This document shows, in pieces, positions 37,380 through 46,704 of a stretch of 64,000 nt of DNA. Both the position numbers and the translations under genes were made by a program. The stretch comes from Peribacillus sp. ACCC06369 (GTDB lineage Bacteria > Bacillota > Bacilli > Bacillales > DSM-1321): positions 2,232,001-2,296,000 of the forward strand of contig NZ_JAUCEN010000002.1 of NCBI RefSeq assembly GCF_030348945.1, given 5' to 3'. Numbering within the stretch: the first letter of the stretch is position 1; every line of letters starts with the position of its first letter. Under the pieces are notes generated by a model. That model was not told the DNA's origin. It made no database searches and saw only the letters and a program-made list of their open reading frames with translations.

Positions 37380-38807
37380 ATGGAGATGTTAGAAAAATTT
37401 ATTAGTGAGACAAATGATGTGTTATGGTCTTCCATATTGATCATCATGTTGATTGGATTGGGTCTTTATTTTTCCGTCCGCACGAAGTTTGTCCAATTCA
37501 GAATGGTAGGGGAAATGTTCAGGCTATTGGGCGAAGGGGCCACAGCTGATAAAAAAGGTGTGACATCGTTTCAGGCATTTTGCATAAGCACGGCATCGCG
37601 GGTAGGAACGGGTAACCTTGCAGGTGTTGCCATCGCAATCACCATGGGAGGTCCGGGAGCCGTTTTCTGGATGTGGTTAATAGCACTGATCGGAGCTGCT
37701 TCGGCTTTTATTGAAAGTACACTTGCTCAAATCTATAAGGTCAAGGATGGGGATGCATTCCGTGGCGGTCCTGCCTATTATATGGAAAAAGCATTGAATG
37801 CCCGTTGGATGGGGATCACGTTCGCTGTGTTGATTTCGCTTACATTTGGACTTGCTTTCAATTCGGTACAAGCCAATACGATTACAAGCGCATTCAACGA
37901 ATCATTTGGAATTGAAAAGTGGGTTACGGCAATCATCCTGGCTATCGTCACGGCTGTCATCATTTTTGGCGGGATCAAAATGATTGCAAAGGTATCTGAA
38001 GTTATCGTTCCCATCATGGCAGGAGCCTATGTGATAGTGGCGTTGATCATCATCATCATGAATATTACCGAGTTACCGAGTGTTTTTGCTTTGATCTTTG
38101 AAAGTGCATTCGATGGAATAAAAGAAGTGGCTGGCGGAGTACTGGGAGCAGCCATGATGCAGGGAATCAAGCGCGGCTTGTTTTCAAATGAAGCCGGGAT
38201 GGGTAGTGCACCTAATGCTGGTGCGACTGCTGATGTCAGTCATCCTGTCAAACAAGGGCTCATTCAGTCTCTGGGTGTTTTTGTCGATACGCTCATCATT
38301 TGCAGTTCGACTGCCTTCATCATTTTGTTCTCAGGTCTTTATACATCGAAGGAAACGGATGGAATCGTTCTTACCCAAAATGCCCTTGGAACCGCATTGG
38401 GATCTTGGGCTGGTATTTTCCTTGCCATCATTGTACTGTTATTCGCCTTTAGTTCCATTGTGGGTAACTATTATTATGGAGAGTCGAACATTGGCTTCAT
38501 CAATGAAAATAAGGTTTGGTTAAACATCTATCGTATCGCAGTTGTAGGGATGGTGATATTCGGTTCGCTTGCCTCACTGAAATTTGTTTGGGGACTGGCT
38601 GACTTGCTGATGGCCCTTATGGCCATTATCAACCTAATAGCCATAGCATTACTTGGGAAAATTGCATTTGCTGCACTGGCGGATTATCAAAAGCAAAAGA
38701 AAAGTGGGAAAAATCCTGTCTTCCATGTGAACAATATTAAAGGTTTGAAGAATGTGGAATGTTGGGGTGACCCAAACGATAATGTGGATGTGAAGAAGGA
38801 GGCCTAA
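37380..38807 (+). CDS. Alanine/glycine:cation symporter (AGCS family)
   Basis: A 475-residue sodium:amino acid symporter of the AlsT/GlnT type with about 11 membrane segments. FQAFCISTASRVGTGNLAGV, FSNEAGMGSAPNAGATADV and GGPAYYMEKALNARW are the family signatures. It imports alanine, glycine or glutamine with sodium. Bacilli often carry several paralogues, so a gene name is not safe. Monocistronic, with a terminator directly after. AGAGGGG precedes ATG 37380. Confidence 0.93.
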   Translation: MEMLEKFISETNDVLWSSILIIMLIGLGLYFSVRTKFVQFRMVGEMFRLLGEGATADKKGVTSFQAFCISTASRVGTGNLAGVAIAITMGGPGAVFWMWLIALIGAASAFIESTLAQIYKVKDGDAFRGGPAYYMEKALNARWMGITFAVLISLTFGLAFNSVQANTITSAFNESFGIEKWVTAIILAIVTAVIIFGGIKMIAKVSEVIVPIMAGAYVIVALIIIIMNITELPSVFALIFESAFDGIKEVAGGVLGAAMMQGIKRGLFSNEAGMGSAPNAGATADVSHPVKQGLIQSLGVFVDTLIICSSTAFIILFSGLYTSKETDGIVLTQNALGTALGSWAGIFLAIIVLLFAFSSIVGNYYYGESNIGFINENKVWLNIYRIAVVGMVIFGSLASLKFVWGLADLLMALMAIINLIAIALLGKIAFAALADYQKQKKSGKNPVFHVNNIKGLKNVECWGDPNDNVDVKKEA

Positions 38808-38817
38808 CCTCTTATTA

Positions 38818-38867
38818 AGCTTACATGTAAAGTCCTTGAGAAGGGATTTTGCTTGTAAGTTTTTTTG
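38818..38867 (+). terminator. Terminator after AGCS gene
   Basis: An imperfect long stem: CTTACATGTAAAGTCC (about 38820-38835) against GGGATTTTGCTTGTAAG (38843-38859), followed by T7. Confidence 0.8.
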
Positions 38868-39021
38868 TGAAATCAATTGATTGAAAATAAGTAGAGTCAG
38901 CCTTTTTTCCTCCTTTTTTTATCATTATTGAATATTGCTTTGTTTTTTACACAAAATACCTTTGTCTTTATTACTGCCGTCAATCGATGATTGGACAATT
39001 TGAAAACTGGGAGTGAAAACA

Positions 39022-39243
39022 ATGGATAGCAAGCAATCAAAAAATGAATCTTCAGAAATCGCAGGAAGAACATATGATGTCAGCGATTATAAACGGGAAG
39101 ATACTTTATCTTCTGGATTGGCTACAACCCACGAACAAGTTTCGGATACTTATGCGGAAGGCGAGATAAAAGCAGTCATTGATGATGTAAACGGAAAGGA
39201 TATCGAGATTAAAAAAGAAGAATCTGAGGAAGAAAGGAAATGA
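39022..39243 (+). CDS. YozQ-like (DUF4025) small protein
   Basis: A 73-residue, highly charged, hydrophilic protein. DTLSSGLATTHEQVSDTYAE is the conserved YozQ/DUF4025 core, and a KKEESEEERK tail follows. No signal, membrane segment or cysteine. Small proteins of this type are abundant in Bacilli, often late or stress expressed, and have no proven function. ATG 39022 lies behind GGGAG. GTG 39013 is a less likely alternative. Confidence 0.75.
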   Translation: MDSKQSKNESSEIAGRTYDVSDYKREDTLSSGLATTHEQVSDTYAEGEIKAVIDDVNGKDIEIKKEESEEERK

Positions 39244-39301
39244 CTTGTTTTTTGGTTAGGGTCAAGAATTTTCGACTGATATTTTAAGAATATAATGATT
39301 T

Positions 39302-39346
39302 AATCCCCTAGCTTTTTGAATGATGAAAGAAGCTAGGGGATTTTAA
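39302..39346. terminator. Bidirectional terminator, yozQ-like / cbiO
   Basis: AATCCCCTAGCTT (39302-39314) pairs perfectly with AAGCTAGGGGATT (39330-39342), with T-rich flanks on both strands. It ends the small-protein gene and, on the minus strand, the cbiMNQO operon. Confidence 0.9.
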
Positions 39347-40192
39347 TTAATAAATTTTTTCTGTCTCGATTTTTTGAAACAATTCTTCCTTCGTTCTGGG
39401 GACAAGTTCCTTTTCTCCGGGTATTCTTGATTGAAGAAGGGCTTGAAACATTTCAAAAACCCACGGCTTCTCGAGATGAGCCTTCATCAAAATGTCTTCA
39501 TCATGAAAAACGGATACAGGGTCCCCTTGGTATATGACCTTACCATCGTTCATGACAACGACTTCATCAGCCCATTGATAGGCTAAATTAACATCATGAG
39601 TTGATAGAATTATCGTTTTGTCTGGGTGGTGGATACTGTCCAGCAGAGCCATGATCTGTCTGGAGAAATAAGGATCCAATCCAGCGGTAGGCTCGTCTAA
39701 GAGCCAGACATCGGGTTCCATGGCTAGTACCCCGGCAATGGCGACACGTTTTTTTTGCCCTAAGCTCAAAAAATGGGTAGGTTTGTCTTTCATTTCCGTT
39801 ACTTCCGTTTGATCCATCGCCCATTGCACTTTCTCCTGGACTACATTTCTATCCCATCCTAAATTCATCGGTCCAAACGATATATCCTGTTGAACATTAG
39901 CGGAAAAAAGCTGGGAGTCGGGATCTTGAAAAACGATTCCGACTTGTTTTCGTAATGATAATAATGCTTTACGGTCATATTTCATTTTCTTGCCTTTAAA
40001 TCTGATTGTTCCTGATGTTGGTTGTAAAAGACCATTTAAATGGAGGAATAGAGTCGATTTACCGGCTCCATTATTGCCTAATAATGCAATCTTTTTACCT
40101 TGTTGAATCAGTATTGAAAGATCTTTTATCGCGAACGTCCCATCTGCATATTGATGCGTGAGGCCCTCTATATTAAAGAAATGCTCTTCCAT
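39347..40192 (-). CDS. cbiO: Cobalt ECF transporter ATPase CbiO
   Basis: A 281-residue energy-coupling-factor ATPase. Walker A GNNGAGKST near residues 37-45, LSLGQKKRVAIAGVLAM (signature), Walker B VWLLDEPTAGLDP and the STHD H-loop are all intact. It powers cobalt uptake with CbiM, CbiN and CbiQ. Last gene of the minus-strand cbiMNQO operon, 18 bp after cbiQ, with a GGAGG site before its ATG. Confidence 0.95.
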   Translation of the reverse strand: MEEHFFNIEGLTHQYADGTFAIKDLSILIQQGKKIALLGNNGAGKSTLFLHLNGLLQPTSGTIRFKGKKMKYDRKALLSLRKQVGIVFQDPDSQLFSANVQQDISFGPMNLGWDRNVVQEKVQWAMDQTEVTEMKDKPTHFLSLGQKKRVAIAGVLAMEPDVWLLDEPTAGLDPYFSRQIMALLDSIHHPDKTIILSTHDVNLAYQWADEVVVMNDGKVIYQGDPVSVFHDEDILMKAHLEKPWVFEMFQALLQSRIPGEKELVPRTKEELFQKIETEKIY

Positions 40193-40210
40193 TTTTGAAT
40201 TTCCTCCAAT

Positions 40211-40987
40211 TTACATATATCCATAAATAAGGATTAAGCTTCCTAGTATTACAATGGCGATCAGCCAATTGCGTGAGGAAAAGGTATAAGTATCCTCGAT
40301 ATAAGAAAGGTTCTCCTGATATCCTCTTGCGTTCATGGCCATCGTCAATTGCCCAGAGCGCTGGAATACTCCCAAAAATAATGATGAGGTTAGTAACCCG
40401 AGAGATCGAATGCCTTGCCTTACCGAACCATATCCCAGTCTTGAAGCTTGTGCTAAGTGAATGGCCAAAGCTGTATCTAAAAAAATAAAGATGAAGCGAT
40501 AGGTCAATTCTATTAAATCGATCAATAAGGAAGGGACTTTAAGTTTCCGCAGTACGGATAGAATGACGGTAATGGGTGTAGTCAAGGTTAAGAAATATAA
40601 ACAGCTTATACTGCTAAATACGACAGTGATCAAATTGGTCACTGTACCAATGCTGCCATCGCTGATGAAAATTTGCCAATTTCCGACTTTCCAGGACCAC
40701 CAAATATTCGGCATCGAAGTAAATGTACTGGAGATAGAAAAAAGGATGGTAAGTGTGCCTGATACTAGAAAGAATCCTGGTAATAAGAGTAATTTCAGAT
40801 AATACGAAGGCGGGATTTTTGCCACAAAAATGATTAAAGCGCTCATCACCATAAAAGTGATGAGCGAAACGGCCAAATCCCTTACCGTTAACGAAAACAG
40901 CATAAGGGAGAGTGCAAAAATCATCTTTTCCAACGGATGTACATCCTTTAGCCCATTGAAATAGGCATATTTATCAATGAGTAACAT
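40211..40987 (-). CDS. cbiQ: Cobalt ECF transporter transmembrane protein CbiQ
   Basis: A 258-residue T-component with five or six membrane segments. The cytoplasmic coupling helices carry the Ala-Arg-Gly-type motifs typical of this family, visible in the late AMNARGYQENLSYIE block. It links the ATPase to the CbiM substrate unit. Its ATG overlaps the end of cbiN by 14 nt, so translation is probably coupled. Confidence 0.93.
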   Translation of the reverse strand: MLLIDKYAYFNGLKDVHPLEKMIFALSLMLFSLTVRDLAVSLITFMVMSALIIFVAKIPPSYYLKLLLLPGFFLVSGTLTILFSISSTFTSMPNIWWSWKVGNWQIFISDGSIGTVTNLITVVFSSISCLYFLTLTTPITVILSVLRKLKVPSLLIDLIELTYRFIFIFLDTALAIHLAQASRLGYGSVRQGIRSLGLLTSSLFLGVFQRSGQLTMAMNARGYQENLSYIEDTYTFSSRNWLIAIVILGSLILIYGYM

Positions 40988-41285
40988 GTTTCGATTTTTC
41001 GTTCATTTCTTGTTTGGTTTGTTTATTCCTTTGTCTCATTACGCCAATGAAGTATCCAATGAAACCAGCTCCGATTGCAGCTTGCAGCGCAAATAATAAG
41101 CTCTCGGTTTCTGCACCTGGCGGCTCCCAAATACTATTGAACCAAGGCTTGTATTCCGGCTGAATTTTAGTGATGGCTTCTTCAGCTTCGCCGTCGGCAC
41201 CGCCAAATTCCGTTCCTTGTTGGGTTATTAACGGTATGGTGGCAAGAATGACGACCAGGAAAAGCAGCAATAAACTTTTTTTCAT
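40974..41285 (-). CDS. cbiN: Cobalt transport accessory protein CbiN
   Basis: A 103-residue protein with two membrane segments separated by an extracytoplasmic loop. The GTEFGGADGEAEEAI and KPWFNSIWEPPGAETESLLF loop regions are the CbiN signature. It loads metal onto CbiM. Located 2 bp after cbiM, overlapping cbiQ. Confidence 0.93.
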   Translation of the reverse strand: MKKSLLLLFLVVILATIPLITQQGTEFGGADGEAEEAITKIQPEYKPWFNSIWEPPGAETESLLFALQAAIGAGFIGYFIGVMRQRNKQTKQEMNEKSKHVTH

Positions 41286-41286
41286 G

Positions 41287-42030
41287 TTAACGGGCCTCCT
41301 TAGATAAAACTCGCAGCAATTTCAATTCGCCTAGATTGTATTTTTTTAGGAAATTCATCACAACCACTGTCAATAATCCCTCGCTGATTGCCAAGGGAAT
41401 TTGGGTCAGGGCAAATATTCCAGCAAATTTATTGAATGAGGCCATGAATCCACCTACCTCGGATGGAAAAGCAAGTGCAAGTTGAACGGAAGTTACCACA
41501 TAGGTTCCTAAATCGCCAAAAGCAGCTGCCAAGAAAACGGCCAGCGAAAAAGACCACCCCAATTTAGTTGCGCCCTTGAAGACAAAGTAAGCAATGAAAG
41601 GTCCGCATACAGCCATGGAAAATGCATTGGCCCCTAATGTCGTCAATCCTCCGTGAGCCAGTAGAACAGCTTGAAATAATAGAACGATGGAGCCTACGAC
41701 ACTCATGGCCAATGGCCCGAATAATATGGAACCTAAACCAACTCCGGTAGGGTGTGAAGAACTTCCCGTAACGGAAGGAATCTTCAAGGCAGATAATATG
41801 AATACGAATGCACCCGATAGACCGAGCATCATTTTTGTTTCTGGGTTTTCCCTTACTTTGGACCTAATGGACCGGTAACCCAAGATTAGAAATGGAAGGG
41901 TCACGGCCCACCAAAATATGGCCCATTCAATTGGTAAAAAGCCCTCCATGATATGCATGGCCATCGCACGTTTTGGGACAAGAAGCAGTAAAATGACAAA
42001 ATAAAGAATTTTCCAATTGACTCTTTTCAT
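41287..42030 (-). CDS. cbiM: Cobalt ECF transporter substrate unit CbiM
   Basis: A 247-residue cobalt-binding S-component. A leader of 24 residues precedes Met25-His26-Ile-Met-Glu-Gly. In CbiM the mature N-terminal Met-His is a metal ligand, so this leader is expected to be removed. [20 protein letters not shown] is another conserved block. ATG 42030 is chosen because GAAAGGAG lies directly upstream. Extension upstream would run into the riboswitch terminator. First gene of the operon, controlled by the cobalamin riboswitch. Confidence 0.94.
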   Translation of the reverse strand: MKRVNWKILYFVILLLLVPKRAMAMHIMEGFLPIEWAIFWWAVTLPFLILGYRSIRSKVRENPETKMMLGLSGAFVFILSALKIPSVTGSSSHPTGVGLGSILFGPLAMSVVGSIVLLFQAVLLAHGGLTTLGANAFSMAVCGPFIAYFVFKGATKLGWSFSLAVFLAAAFGDLGTYVVTSVQLALAFPSEVGGFMASFNKFAGIFALTQIPLAISEGLLTVVVMNFLKKYNLGELKLLRVLSKEAR

Positions 42031-42091
42031 TCTTTCTCCTTTCAACACCTTTAATTTTTCTGCCAAAACTTTAGAAGAAAAGCGGCGCCCA

Positions 42092-42126
42092 ACATAAAAA
42101 GCACTTCTCTCAAAAGAAAGAAGTGC
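42092..42126 (-). terminator. Riboswitch-linked terminator in the cbiM leader
   Basis: Read on the minus strand GCACTT (42126-42121) with flanking CTTTC pairs with GAGAGAAGTGC (ending 42101), followed by TTTTTATG. It lies between the cobalamin riboswitch and the cbiM start, so it is the expression platform. Confidence 0.88.
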
Positions 42127-42209
42127 GTAATGAACAGGAATTTTGCAGCATAAACCAATATGGGCCATTCTGCCTGATCCGCACACCCATCCTCGTAGGC
42201 TGAAACAGT

Positions 42210-42385
42210 TTCACGCTTCATGGCAGGTCTCCTGGCTTAGGTTCATTGTCCCGTTACATCCTTCCCATCTCATTTGACAGTGGATTAATGTTAACGTAAT
42301 AGGACTTCCCTTTACAGTGGCGGGACCGCTCCGGACTTTCACCGGCTTCCCTTTTAAGCTGAATTCCGAGAAATTCAACACCATA
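42210..42385 (-). ncRNA. Cobalamin riboswitch for cbiMNQO
   Basis: On the minus strand GGGAAGCCGGTGAAAGTCCG, then GCGGTCCCGCCACTGTAA and, further on, the B12 box AGCCAGGAGACCTGCC (42237-42222) match the adenosylcobalamin riboswitch consensus in order and spacing. It senses the end product of the pathway and shuts down cobalt uptake through the downstream terminator. Confidence 0.95.
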
Positions 42386-42621
42386 AAACTTATGTAATTA
42401 TTTCGAAAATTCTCGTATAGTGTACCATAAAGAAATAATTCCAGCTACACTCTCTTTTTTTTTTTTTTTGACTAAGATTGCAGAGAGGAAAGGCTTATGG
42501 CTGGATTTACACTATTAAACTTTTCTAAACAGTCGGAATAAACTATTGAATTTTGCTAAAGTTGTTATATGATAGATAAGGTTAGCTATAATTGTATAAT
42601 AAAACCAAATATTTCATTTTA

Positions 42622-42785
42622 AAAGTGCTCTTGTGTGAATATGCAAGGGATAATAGGGAAATCGGTGAAAATCCGATGCAGCCCCCGCTACTGTAAACGC
42701 TGATGAATTTGTCGATAACCACTGGCTTAAAGCCGGGAAGGGACAAAGTAAAATGAAGCGTAAGCCAGGAAACCTGCTTTTGAAA
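42622..42785 (+). ncRNA. Cobalamin riboswitch for the biosynthetic operon
   Basis: GGGAAATCGGTGAAAATCCG, GCAGCCCCCGCTACTGTAA and the B12 box AAGCCAGGAAACCTGC (about 42762-42777) match the cobalamin riboswitch consensus in order. It is divergent from, and only 240 bp away from, the cbiMNQO riboswitch, so one ligand controls both uptake and synthesis. Confidence 0.96.
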
Positions 42786-42882
42786 TTGTATGATACTTTT
42801 CGGAGGGAAAGGTAGAAGGACTATGACGATTTTGGGAGATTCAGCATATTTGCGGAGGGCTCCTCATTCATATAGTTTTTTA

Positions 42883-42914
42883 AACCTTGACTCTTATGTT
42901 AAGGTTTTTTATTT
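42883..42914 (+). terminator. Riboswitch-linked terminator before cbiW
   Basis: AACCTTGAC (42883-42891) pairs with GTTAAGGTT (42898-42906) with one G-U pair around a 6-nt loop, followed by TTTTATTTT. It is the attenuator of the 15-gene operon. Confidence 0.88.
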
Positions 42915-42944
42915 TGCCTTTTCCCTGAACTCAGGAGGAAGAAG

Positions 42945-43313
42945 ATGACTACTTGGAACTTGAAGGGTACAAATACGCATTTGTTGATTTGCAATGGAAG
43001 CAGTTGCATGAAAAAGGGCGGGGAAGAAGTAACTCAAGCGATTCGTGATGAAATTACTTCAAAGGGACTGGATTTGAAAATTCATACAACCAGGACACGC
43101 TGTAACGGAAGATGTAAGGATGCCTGCGTTGTGATTGCCTATCCCCAAGGGAAATGGTATAGAGTGGATACGCCTGATTTCGGTCGGGAGATTGTCAGCA
43201 ATATCGAAGATGGGGAATATGTTCCACAGATGATCTACCAATTCAGTGATGGGGAAATGACGCCTAATCCGGATTTTCCTGCTCATACGGGTATTTCAAA
43301 GAACAAATCGTAA
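42945..43313 (+). CDS. cbiW: CbiW, thioredoxin-like 2Fe-2S ferredoxin
   Basis: A 122-residue protein with a thioredoxin-like [2Fe-2S] ferredoxin fold. Cys16 and Cys21 (CNGSSC) and Cys53, Cys57, Cys61 (TRCNGRCKDAC) supply the likely cluster ligands. It is the first gene of the cobalamin operon, as in B. megaterium. It probably donates electrons to a neighbouring enzyme such as CbiH60 (inference). GGAGGAAG precedes the ATG. Confidence 0.9.
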   Translation: MTTWNLKGTNTHLLICNGSSCMKKGGEEVTQAIRDEITSKGLDLKIHTTRTRCNGRCKDACVVIAYPQGKWYRVDTPDFGREIVSNIEDGEYVPQMIYQFSDGEMTPNPDFPAHTGISKNKS

Positions 43314-43327
43314 AAGGAGATGTCTTA

Positions 43328-44983
43328 ATGAGTACAAACGGTAAATTATTCGTCGTGGGCTTTGGACCAGGGAATTTTGAACACATTACCAAACGTGCTG
43401 TCGAAGCCCTTCAAGAAAGTGACTACATCATTGGTTATAAAACTTATGTTGAACTCATTCAGGGACTGCTTACAGATCAAACGATCATTAGTACGGGGAT
43501 GACTGAAGAGGTATCACGTGCTCAGGAAGCAGTAAAACAAGCGGAGTTGGGAAAAAAAGTGGCTGTCATTTCCAGTGGGGATGCCGGAGTGTACGGGATG
43601 GCAGGGTTGGTTTATGAAGTATTGATTGAAAAAGGTTGGAAAGAAGAAACTGGAGTGGGCATTGAAGTCATTCCTGGTATTTCTGCAATCAACTCTTGTG
43701 CGTCTTTACTTGGGGCACCAGTCATGCACGATTCGTGTACGATCAGCCTCAGTGATCATTTAACTCCTTGGGACCTAATCGCTAAAAGGGTGGAAGCAGC
43801 TGCAATGGCTGATTTTGTCATTGCGCTTTATAATCCGCGCAGCGGCAGGCGGACTAGGCAAATTGTTGAAACACAGAAAATTCTCCTTCGCTACCGTTCG
43901 CCAGATACACCAGTCGGGTTGGTGAAAAGTGCTTATCGCGATCGGCAGGATATTGTCATAACCAATTTGAAAGATATGTTGAATCACGATATTGGAATGT
44001 TGACCACCGTCATTATCGGTAATTCATCCACCTTCTTATACGATGACAAAATCATCACACCAAGAGGTTATCAGAGGAAATATACATTGAATTCGGAAAA
44101 GCAAACATTGAAGCCGCATCAGCGTCTGCAAAAAGAAGCAGAACCGTGGGCATTAGATCAAGAAGCCGATTCCATGCAAGAAACCTTAACAGAGCCTGCT
44201 GGAGGAGTTGGATTACTTACAAAAGCACCAGAAAAGAAGTCCGCTTCTTTTGAAATGGCAATGGAAGCCTTGTCAAGAGTGAAGGGTCAAACCGTTCAGC
44301 AATCAATTAAGCCGATTGTCCAGCAAAAAATGGAGTCGGTATTCGAACTTGCCGTAAGTCCAGGTGTGGCGAATAAACAATTCACTCCCAAACAAATGAT
44401 GACACTTGCGGAAGTTGTCGGGGAAAAGGGAACGATGGAATACACGCCAAATCATAAGATCGTTTTAAAGATCCCGACAACGGACCCGGAAGTCATTACG
44501 GGGAAATTGCAATCAGCAAACTTTCTATTATCGCCGATTGGAGATGTACTGACATTAAAAGCCTGTGATTTCTGTGATGGTGAAAAAGCGGAATCCATAC
44601 CATATGCGGATGAAATACACCGGGTGCTTGGCGGAATGAAAATGCCTAAGGAACTGAACATCGGATTTAATGGGTGTGGAATGGCTTGTTATAGTGCCGT
44701 GATGGATGACATCGGGATTGTTTTCCGAAAAGGGAAGTTCGACTTATTTCTTGGAGCTAAACCGGTTGGAAGAACGGCCCATCCAGGTCAGCCGGTAGCT
44801 GAAGGCATTGAACCGGAACGGCTTGTTGAATTGATTACGGACATTGTCGGGGAGTATAAGCAAAATGCCCATCCAAATGAGCGGCTTTTTAAATACTTCA
44901 AACGTTCAAAAAAGATACAGAATTTTTCTTATCAGGACATTGCTCCCAAAATAAACATAGAGCCTGCGCCTTGTGAAGACTAA
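43328..44983 (+). CDS. cbiH60: CbiH60, cobalt-factor III C17-methyltransferase fusion
   Basis: A 551-residue fusion. Residues 1-240 are the SAM-dependent methyltransferase that contracts the ring at C17 in the anaerobic pathway (start VVGFGPGNFEHITKRA, then EVIPGISAINSCASLLGAP). Residues about 300-545 resemble a siroheme nitrite/sulfite reductase C-terminal domain with [4Fe-4S] ligands Cys413, Cys416, Cys450 and Cys454 (CDFC and CGMAC). This is the long B. megaterium-type form, whose cluster is thought to support ring contraction. It lies 14 bp after cbiW. Confidence 0.94.
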   Translation: MSTNGKLFVVGFGPGNFEHITKRAVEALQESDYIIGYKTYVELIQGLLTDQTIISTGMTEEVSRAQEAVKQAELGKKVAVISSGDAGVYGMAGLVYEVLIEKGWKEETGVGIEVIPGISAINSCASLLGAPVMHDSCTISLSDHLTPWDLIAKRVEAAAMADFVIALYNPRSGRRTRQIVETQKILLRYRSPDTPVGLVKSAYRDRQDIVITNLKDMLNHDIGMLTTVIIGNSSTFLYDDKIITPRGYQRKYTLNSEKQTLKPHQRLQKEAEPWALDQEADSMQETLTEPAGGVGLLTKAPEKKSASFEMAMEALSRVKGQTVQQSIKPIVQQKMESVFELAVSPGVANKQFTPKQMMTLAEVVGEKGTMEYTPNHKIVLKIPTTDPEVITGKLQSANFLLSPIGDVLTLKACDFCDGEKAESIPYADEIHRVLGGMKMPKELNIGFNGCGMACYSAVMDDIGIVFRKGKFDLFLGAKPVGRTAHPGQPVAEGIEPERLVELITDIVGEYKQNAHPNERLFKYFKRSKKIQNFSYQDIAPKINIEPAPCED

Positions 44984-45001
44984 TCAAGAGGGGGAAAGTA
45001 A

Positions 45002-45925
45002 ATGAAAGCAGTTTTGTTTGTAGGACACGGAAGCCGCCTGGCTTCGGGAAACGAAGAAGTCGTTCATTTTATTAAAAATATGATTCCGGCAATGGATGAC
45101 AGTTTTTTGGTAGAAACGTGCTTCCTGGAATTTGCGACACCGAATATATCAAAAGGCATTGATAATTGTGTAAAACGAGGGGCTACGGAAGTTATCGTCA
45201 TACCGATCATTTTGTTGCATGCAGGACATTCGAAATTACATATCCCAGCTGAAATAGAGGATGGGAAAACCAAATATCCAGAAGTGAAATTCACATATGG
45301 TCAAACGATCGGGGTCCACCATGATGTATTGACGATCCTGACAGACCGACTTGAGGAAGCCGGCTTCGATACATCCTCGGAACAGGCTGAGACAGCAATA
45401 TTGCTAATTGGCCGAGGAGGCAGTGATGCTGATGCAAATAGTGATATATATAAAATTTCCCGATTGTTATGGGAAAAATTAAACGTTAAATGGGTCGAAA
45501 CAGCGTTCATGGGTGTAACGGACCCGCATGTTGATGAAGGCATTGAACGATGCATCCGGTTGGGGGCAAAAAAAATAGTGATGCTGCCATATTTCCTCTT
45601 CACGGGGGTGTTAATGGAAAGAATGGAGGATATGCTGAAAGGCTATCAAGAGCAATATCTTGATCGGGAATTTATTTTGGCGAAGTATTTTGGGTATCAT
45701 CCAACCTTACAGAACATTCTGCAAGAACGAGTAATTGAAGCTAGTGAAGGCAGATCAAGTGGGGCACGTGATTTGGAAAACTATCGAAAATATGTCGAGG
45801 AACATGGACATGCCCACCATCATCACCATCACGACCATGACCATCACGACCATGACCATCATGACCACGACCATCATGACCACGACCATCAGCACGATGG
45901 GCAAGAGGTGGGTACGTCAAAATGA
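45002..45925 (+). CDS. cbiX: Sirohydrochlorin cobaltochelatase CbiX, His-rich tail
   Basis: A 307-residue two-repeat chelatase that inserts cobalt into sirohydrochlorin, the committing step of the anaerobic pathway. The N-terminal half carries VGHGSR (His9) and LLHAGHSK (His73/His76), the metal and proton-handling histidines. The C-terminal half is a degenerate repeat. Residues about 268-299 are almost only His and Asp (DHDHH repeats), a cobalt store. The long CbiX of B. megaterium also has a MxCxxC cluster motif after the His-rich tract, but here the protein ends without it. The 3' end overlaps cbiJ by 4 nt. Confidence 0.93.
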   Translation: MKAVLFVGHGSRLASGNEEVVHFIKNMIPAMDDSFLVETCFLEFATPNISKGIDNCVKRGATEVIVIPIILLHAGHSKLHIPAEIEDGKTKYPEVKFTYGQTIGVHHDVLTILTDRLEEAGFDTSSEQAETAILLIGRGGSDADANSDIYKISRLLWEKLNVKWVETAFMGVTDPHVDEGIERCIRLGAKKIVMLPYFLFTGVLMERMEDMLKGYQEQYLDREFILAKYFGYHPTLQNILQERVIEASEGRSSGARDLENYRKYVEEHGHAHHHHHHDHDHHDHDHHDHDHHDHDHQHDGQEVGTSK

Positions 45926-46689
45926 TTTTGTTCTTGGCGGGTACAAGTGATGCGCGGGAATTAGCGATTGAGATGCAGCAGGTGGGATTCAAGGTTTTGG
46001 CAACTGTTGTAACCGAGTCGGCGGCGAAGAGTTTGCAAGATGCAGGGATATCCACCCGGATTGGCCGATTAACTGCAGAGGATATGACCTCTTTAATCTC
46101 TGAAAAAGGTTTTCAGGCTGTAGTTGATGCAAGTCACCCATTTGCGGAAGAAGCATCCAAAAACGCTCTTAACGGAGCAAAGGCAGCAAATGTTCCTTAT
46201 ATTCGTTATGAGCGTGAAAGCCAACGGTTTCAGAATGACAAATTGATAGTTGTCCGTGATTATGAGGAAGCTTCCAAGCTGGCTGCTGCAAAACGGGGAG
46301 TCATCATGCTCACGACCGGAAGTAAAACCCTAGCGGTGTTCGCAAAAGAATTGGTAGGACTCGAGAATACCAGAGTCATAGCAAGAATGCTGCCACGCAT
46401 GGATAATATGGAAAAATGTGCGCAGCTAGGCATTGAACAAAAAAATATCGTTGCGATTCAAGGTCCATTTTCCAAAGAATTAAATAAAGCCCTATATAAA
46501 CAGTATGGCGTCACATTGATGATAACGAAAGAAAGTGGCAAGGTCGGTGCGGTTGATGAGAAATTGGAAGCCGCGTTGGAATGTGGAATAGAGACGATTA
46601 TGATATCAAGGCCAGATGTTGACTATCAAAATGTTCATTCCAGTTTTGATCATGTCATTGCCGAGTTGAATAATCAGTTGAATAAATAA
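45922..46689 (+). CDS. cbiJ: Cobalt-precorrin-6A reductase CbiJ
   Basis: A 255-residue NAD(P)H-dependent reductase that reduces the corrin ring of cobalt-precorrin-6A. The N-terminal ILFLAGTSDARELAIEMQQ and the later VDASHPFAEEASKNA and ITKESGKVGAVDEKL blocks are the CobK/CbiJ signature. It overlaps cbiX by 4 nt (ATGA type). Confidence 0.93.
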   Translation: MILFLAGTSDARELAIEMQQVGFKVLATVVTESAAKSLQDAGISTRIGRLTAEDMTSLISEKGFQAVVDASHPFAEEASKNALNGAKAANVPYIRYERESQRFQNDKLIVVRDYEEASKLAAAKRGVIMLTTGSKTLAVFAKELVGLENTRVIARMLPRMDNMEKCAQLGIEQKNIVAIQGPFSKELNKALYKQYGVTLMITKESGKVGAVDEKLEAALECGIETIMISRPDVDYQNVHSSFDHVIAELNNQLNK

Positions 46690-46704
46690 TAGGAGGAATG
46701 CAAG

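Noticed and set aside
42451..42470. Run of about 15 T as a terminator or variable tract
   Set aside because: No stem precedes it on either strand. It is most likely part of the AT-rich space between the two riboswitches.
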